From an uncultured Candidatus Melainabacteria bacterium (GTDB lineage: Bacteria; Cyanobacteriota; Vampirovibrionia; Gastranaerophilales; Gastranaerophilaceae), in contig CAMHMW010000088.1 in assembly GCA_946186335.1 (NCBI GenBank), positions 1 to 7,553 on the forward strand: 7,553 nucleotides of DNA, read 5' to 3'. The translations under genes were made by a program, and so were the position numbers. The notes beneath the pieces are model-generated. The model was not told where the DNA came from. It saw nothing but the letters and a program-made list of their open reading frames with translations, and ran no database searches. Positions 6,319 to 7,553 of the stretch are shown here, in pieces (position 1 is the stretch's first letter; each line of letters starts with the position of its first letter).

Positions 6319-6351
6319 AAGAGGTGCATCGTACAGATGCACCTCTTTTAT
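6319..6351. terminator. Strong hairpin terminator, probably bidirectional
   Basis: A perfect 12-bp stem, AAGAGGTGCATC (6319-6330) pairing with GATGCACCTCTT (6336-6347), encloses the loop GTACA and ends in TTTTAT on the + strand. It lies 22 bases after the stop of the glycine-zipper protein gene. Read on the - strand the same stem is followed by ATTTATTCTAT, so it may also stop transcripts of the glutamate-cysteine ligase gene arriving from the right. Confidence 0.85.
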
Positions 6352-6373
6352 CGGCGTGGCAACGCCGACCTAC
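6351..6373 (-). repeat. REP-like palindrome (GTAG plus hairpin)
   Basis: Read on the - strand, a GTAG tetranucleotide (6373-6370) is followed, after one G, by a 7-bp GC-rich hairpin: TCGGCGT, loop TGCC, ACGCCGA (6368-6351). This layout is that of REP sequences mobilised by TnpA-REP (RAYT) transposases: a GTAG-type tetranucleotide 5' of an imperfect or short palindrome. It begins one base after the stop codon of the ligase gene and directly abuts the terminator hairpin. It is also more GC-rich than its surroundings. Only one copy is in the window, so membership of a repeat family is inference; it could simply be part of a double terminator. Confidence 0.45.
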
Positions 6374-6374
6374 T

Positions 6375-7553
6375 CTATATTTTTGTAAGGTATTCGACAA
6401 GTTTTGTCAAATCTCTGTTCCACAAACCATACCAGTTTTTCAAAATAACATCGGCAGGACAGAGTCCAGCCGTTATCAATTCTTTTAAGGGTTCTAAAAA
6501 TATTTCTTCCCCTGTTTGCATCTCTTTCAGAGAGTTTTCGGCAATTTTTAAAATCTCTTTTGCATAATCAAGTACGGTACCTGATTTTAACGGAGTATTC
6601 AGGGCATTTTTCGGCACATTATAGCGCAATTCCGAAAAATCTTTGTATTGAAGGTGTTTAAACAATTCCTCACATTCCGACATTGCGTTTTTGCTATACA
6701 TTATTCCTTTATAGATTGCGGGTATTGAATACTTCAATTCACCGCCGACACAGTCTGTATTTCTTATTTCTATAAAATTCCTCATACGGACTTCGGGAAA
6801 ATAAAGATTTGCGGCAAGTTCATAATCTTCAACCGTTGCTTCTATATCATGCCAGCCGTTTTTCAGATACTCTCCAAAGGTTATATCCCCGTTTATATCA
6901 AACGGCATCCCGTCACGCTGAATAAATATAACGGGAGTTTTGAAAACACAGTCGATATAATCATCAAACGAAAATTCTTCACTGATTTTTCCCGCAAATC
7001 CGCACCTGTCATTATCTGTATATAACCAACTTAATGCCCTAAATGATTTATATTCGGTATCAACTCTGCCCCTAATGGGTGAATTTGCAAACATTGCGGT
7101 CATGAAAGGAGATAATTTGTTTGCAAGTTTAAATTTTCTCATCGCATCTTCTTCCGATGAAAAATCAATACAGCACTGAATCCCCGCAGTTTCTCTCATC
7201 ATCACGTCAGACAATATTCCCCACAGATAATGTGCCATTATCTGATACCTTTTTTTCGGTATCAAATTTATACTTTTATTTGTTGAATAAGGCGAAACCC
7301 CGTATTCCAGAAGTGTAATGTTGTTATTAGCCAAAATCGGTTTCATTGCCGAATTGAGATAACTAATTTTTTCTCTAAGTTCAAATATTGTTTTTTCGGG
7401 CTTTGTACTGTATTCAACCTGACAGCCCGGCTCTAAGGTTATTGTATCATGCCCTTTTTGTAACCCTATAATATCTTTTCCGTCTGTTATATAGTCCCAT
7501 GTTTCTTCTCTTGCAAATAATTCCAGAAAATCACGTATTCCGTACGGTTTCCA
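6375..7553 (-). CDS. gshA: Glutamate-cysteine ligase, GCS2 plant/proteobacterial type (N-terminus missing)
   Basis: The enzyme joins glutamate and cysteine with ATP, the first step of glutathione synthesis. The frame stays open from the window edge (first codon Trp at 7553-7551) to the TAG at 6377-6375, giving 392 residues; the Met at 7346 is internal, since conserved sequence precedes it. Recognisable parts, counted from the edge, are LEPGCQVEYS (40-49; the family pattern is LEPGGQ-E-S), then MMRETAGIQCCIDFSSEEDAMRKFKLA, LSPFMTAMFANSPI, and the RALSWLYTDNDRCG segment. Later come YFPEVRMRNFIEIRNTD, which matches the family's FPEVRLKRYLEMRGAD, and a C-terminal TAGLCPADVILKNWYG. Perhaps 40-60 N-terminal residues lie outside the window. 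The related ergothioneine enzyme EgtA shares this fold, so the exact pathway is not settled; no gshB is visible. It is unlike the separate cyanobacterial ligase family. Confidence 0.88.
   Translation of the reverse strand, partial: WKPYGIRDFLELFAREETWDYITDGKDIIGLQKGHDTITLEPGCQVEYSTKPEKTIFELREKISYLNSAMKPILANNNITLLEYGVSPYSTNKSINLIPKKRYQIMAHYLWGILSDVMMRETAGIQCCIDFSSEEDAMRKFKLANKLSPFMTAMFANSPIRGRVDTEYKSFRALSWLYTDNDRCGFAGKISEEFSFDDYIDCVFKTPVIFIQRDGMPFDINGDITFGEYLKNGWHDIEATVEDYELAANLYFPEVRMRNFIEIRNTDCVGGELKYSIPAIYKGIMYSKNAMSECEELFKHLQYKDFSELRYNVPKNALNTPLKSGTVLDYAKEILKIAENSLKEMQTGEEIFLEPLKELITAGLCPADVILKNWYGLWNRDLTKLVEYLTKI

Noticed and set aside
6375..7346. Complete 323-residue ligase starting at the Met at 7346
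   Set aside because: The frame continues to the window edge and includes the family-conserved LEPG-Q-E-S segment upstream of that Met, so the Met is internal.

Overview
The window is AT-rich and densely coded, with a long + strand housekeeping operon, a convergent kinase gene, a divergent membrane-protein gene, and a - strand thiol-biosynthesis gene running off the right edge. The gene families suggest a low-GC bacterium. The order infB – small ORF – rbfA – truB, followed by an LmeA/DUF2993-like secreted protein and a GerMN-domain protein, would fit a non-photosynthetic relative of Cyanobacteria (Melainabacteria/Gastranaerophilales). This placement is a judgement from family content and style, not a database result, and is tentative.

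Layout. 1-4814 (+): seven genes in one uninterrupted run: the 3' part of infB, a 74-residue unknown small protein, rbfA, truB (GTG start), an exported LmeA-like protein, a membrane-anchored GerMN protein, and a short HicB-like protein. Intergenic distances are 7, 2, 0, -4, 3 and 3 bases, so they are very probably one transcript with translational coupling. 4830-5345 (-): a P-loop kinase of the dNMP kinase/phosphomevalonate kinase type, convergent with the operon across only 15 bases. 5346-5502: a 157-base divergent intergenic region with a good sigma70-type promoter for the kinase and an 11-bp inverted repeat with a third near-copy. 5503-6297 (+): an unrecognised protein with a glycine-zipper N-terminus and a C-terminal membrane helix. 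6298-6374: a strong, probably bidirectional terminator hairpin followed by a second palindrome that looks like a REP element (GTAG plus hairpin). 6375-7553 (-): a glutamate-cysteine ligase of the plant/proteobacterial GCS2 type, missing its N-terminus at the window edge.

How the genes fit together. infB, rbfA and truB serve translation initiation, 30S maturation and tRNA modification; the unknown small basic protein between infB and rbfA may belong to the same process. The next two genes encode envelope proteins, so the transcript links ribosome biogenesis to the cell envelope. The HicB-like gene at the operon end has no HicA partner visible. No CRISPR array, tRNA, rRNA, insertion sequence or phage gene is visible. 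The best candidates for undescribed biology are the small ORF at 1619-1843, the glycine-zipper protein at 5503-6297, and the REP-like palindrome at 6351-6373.
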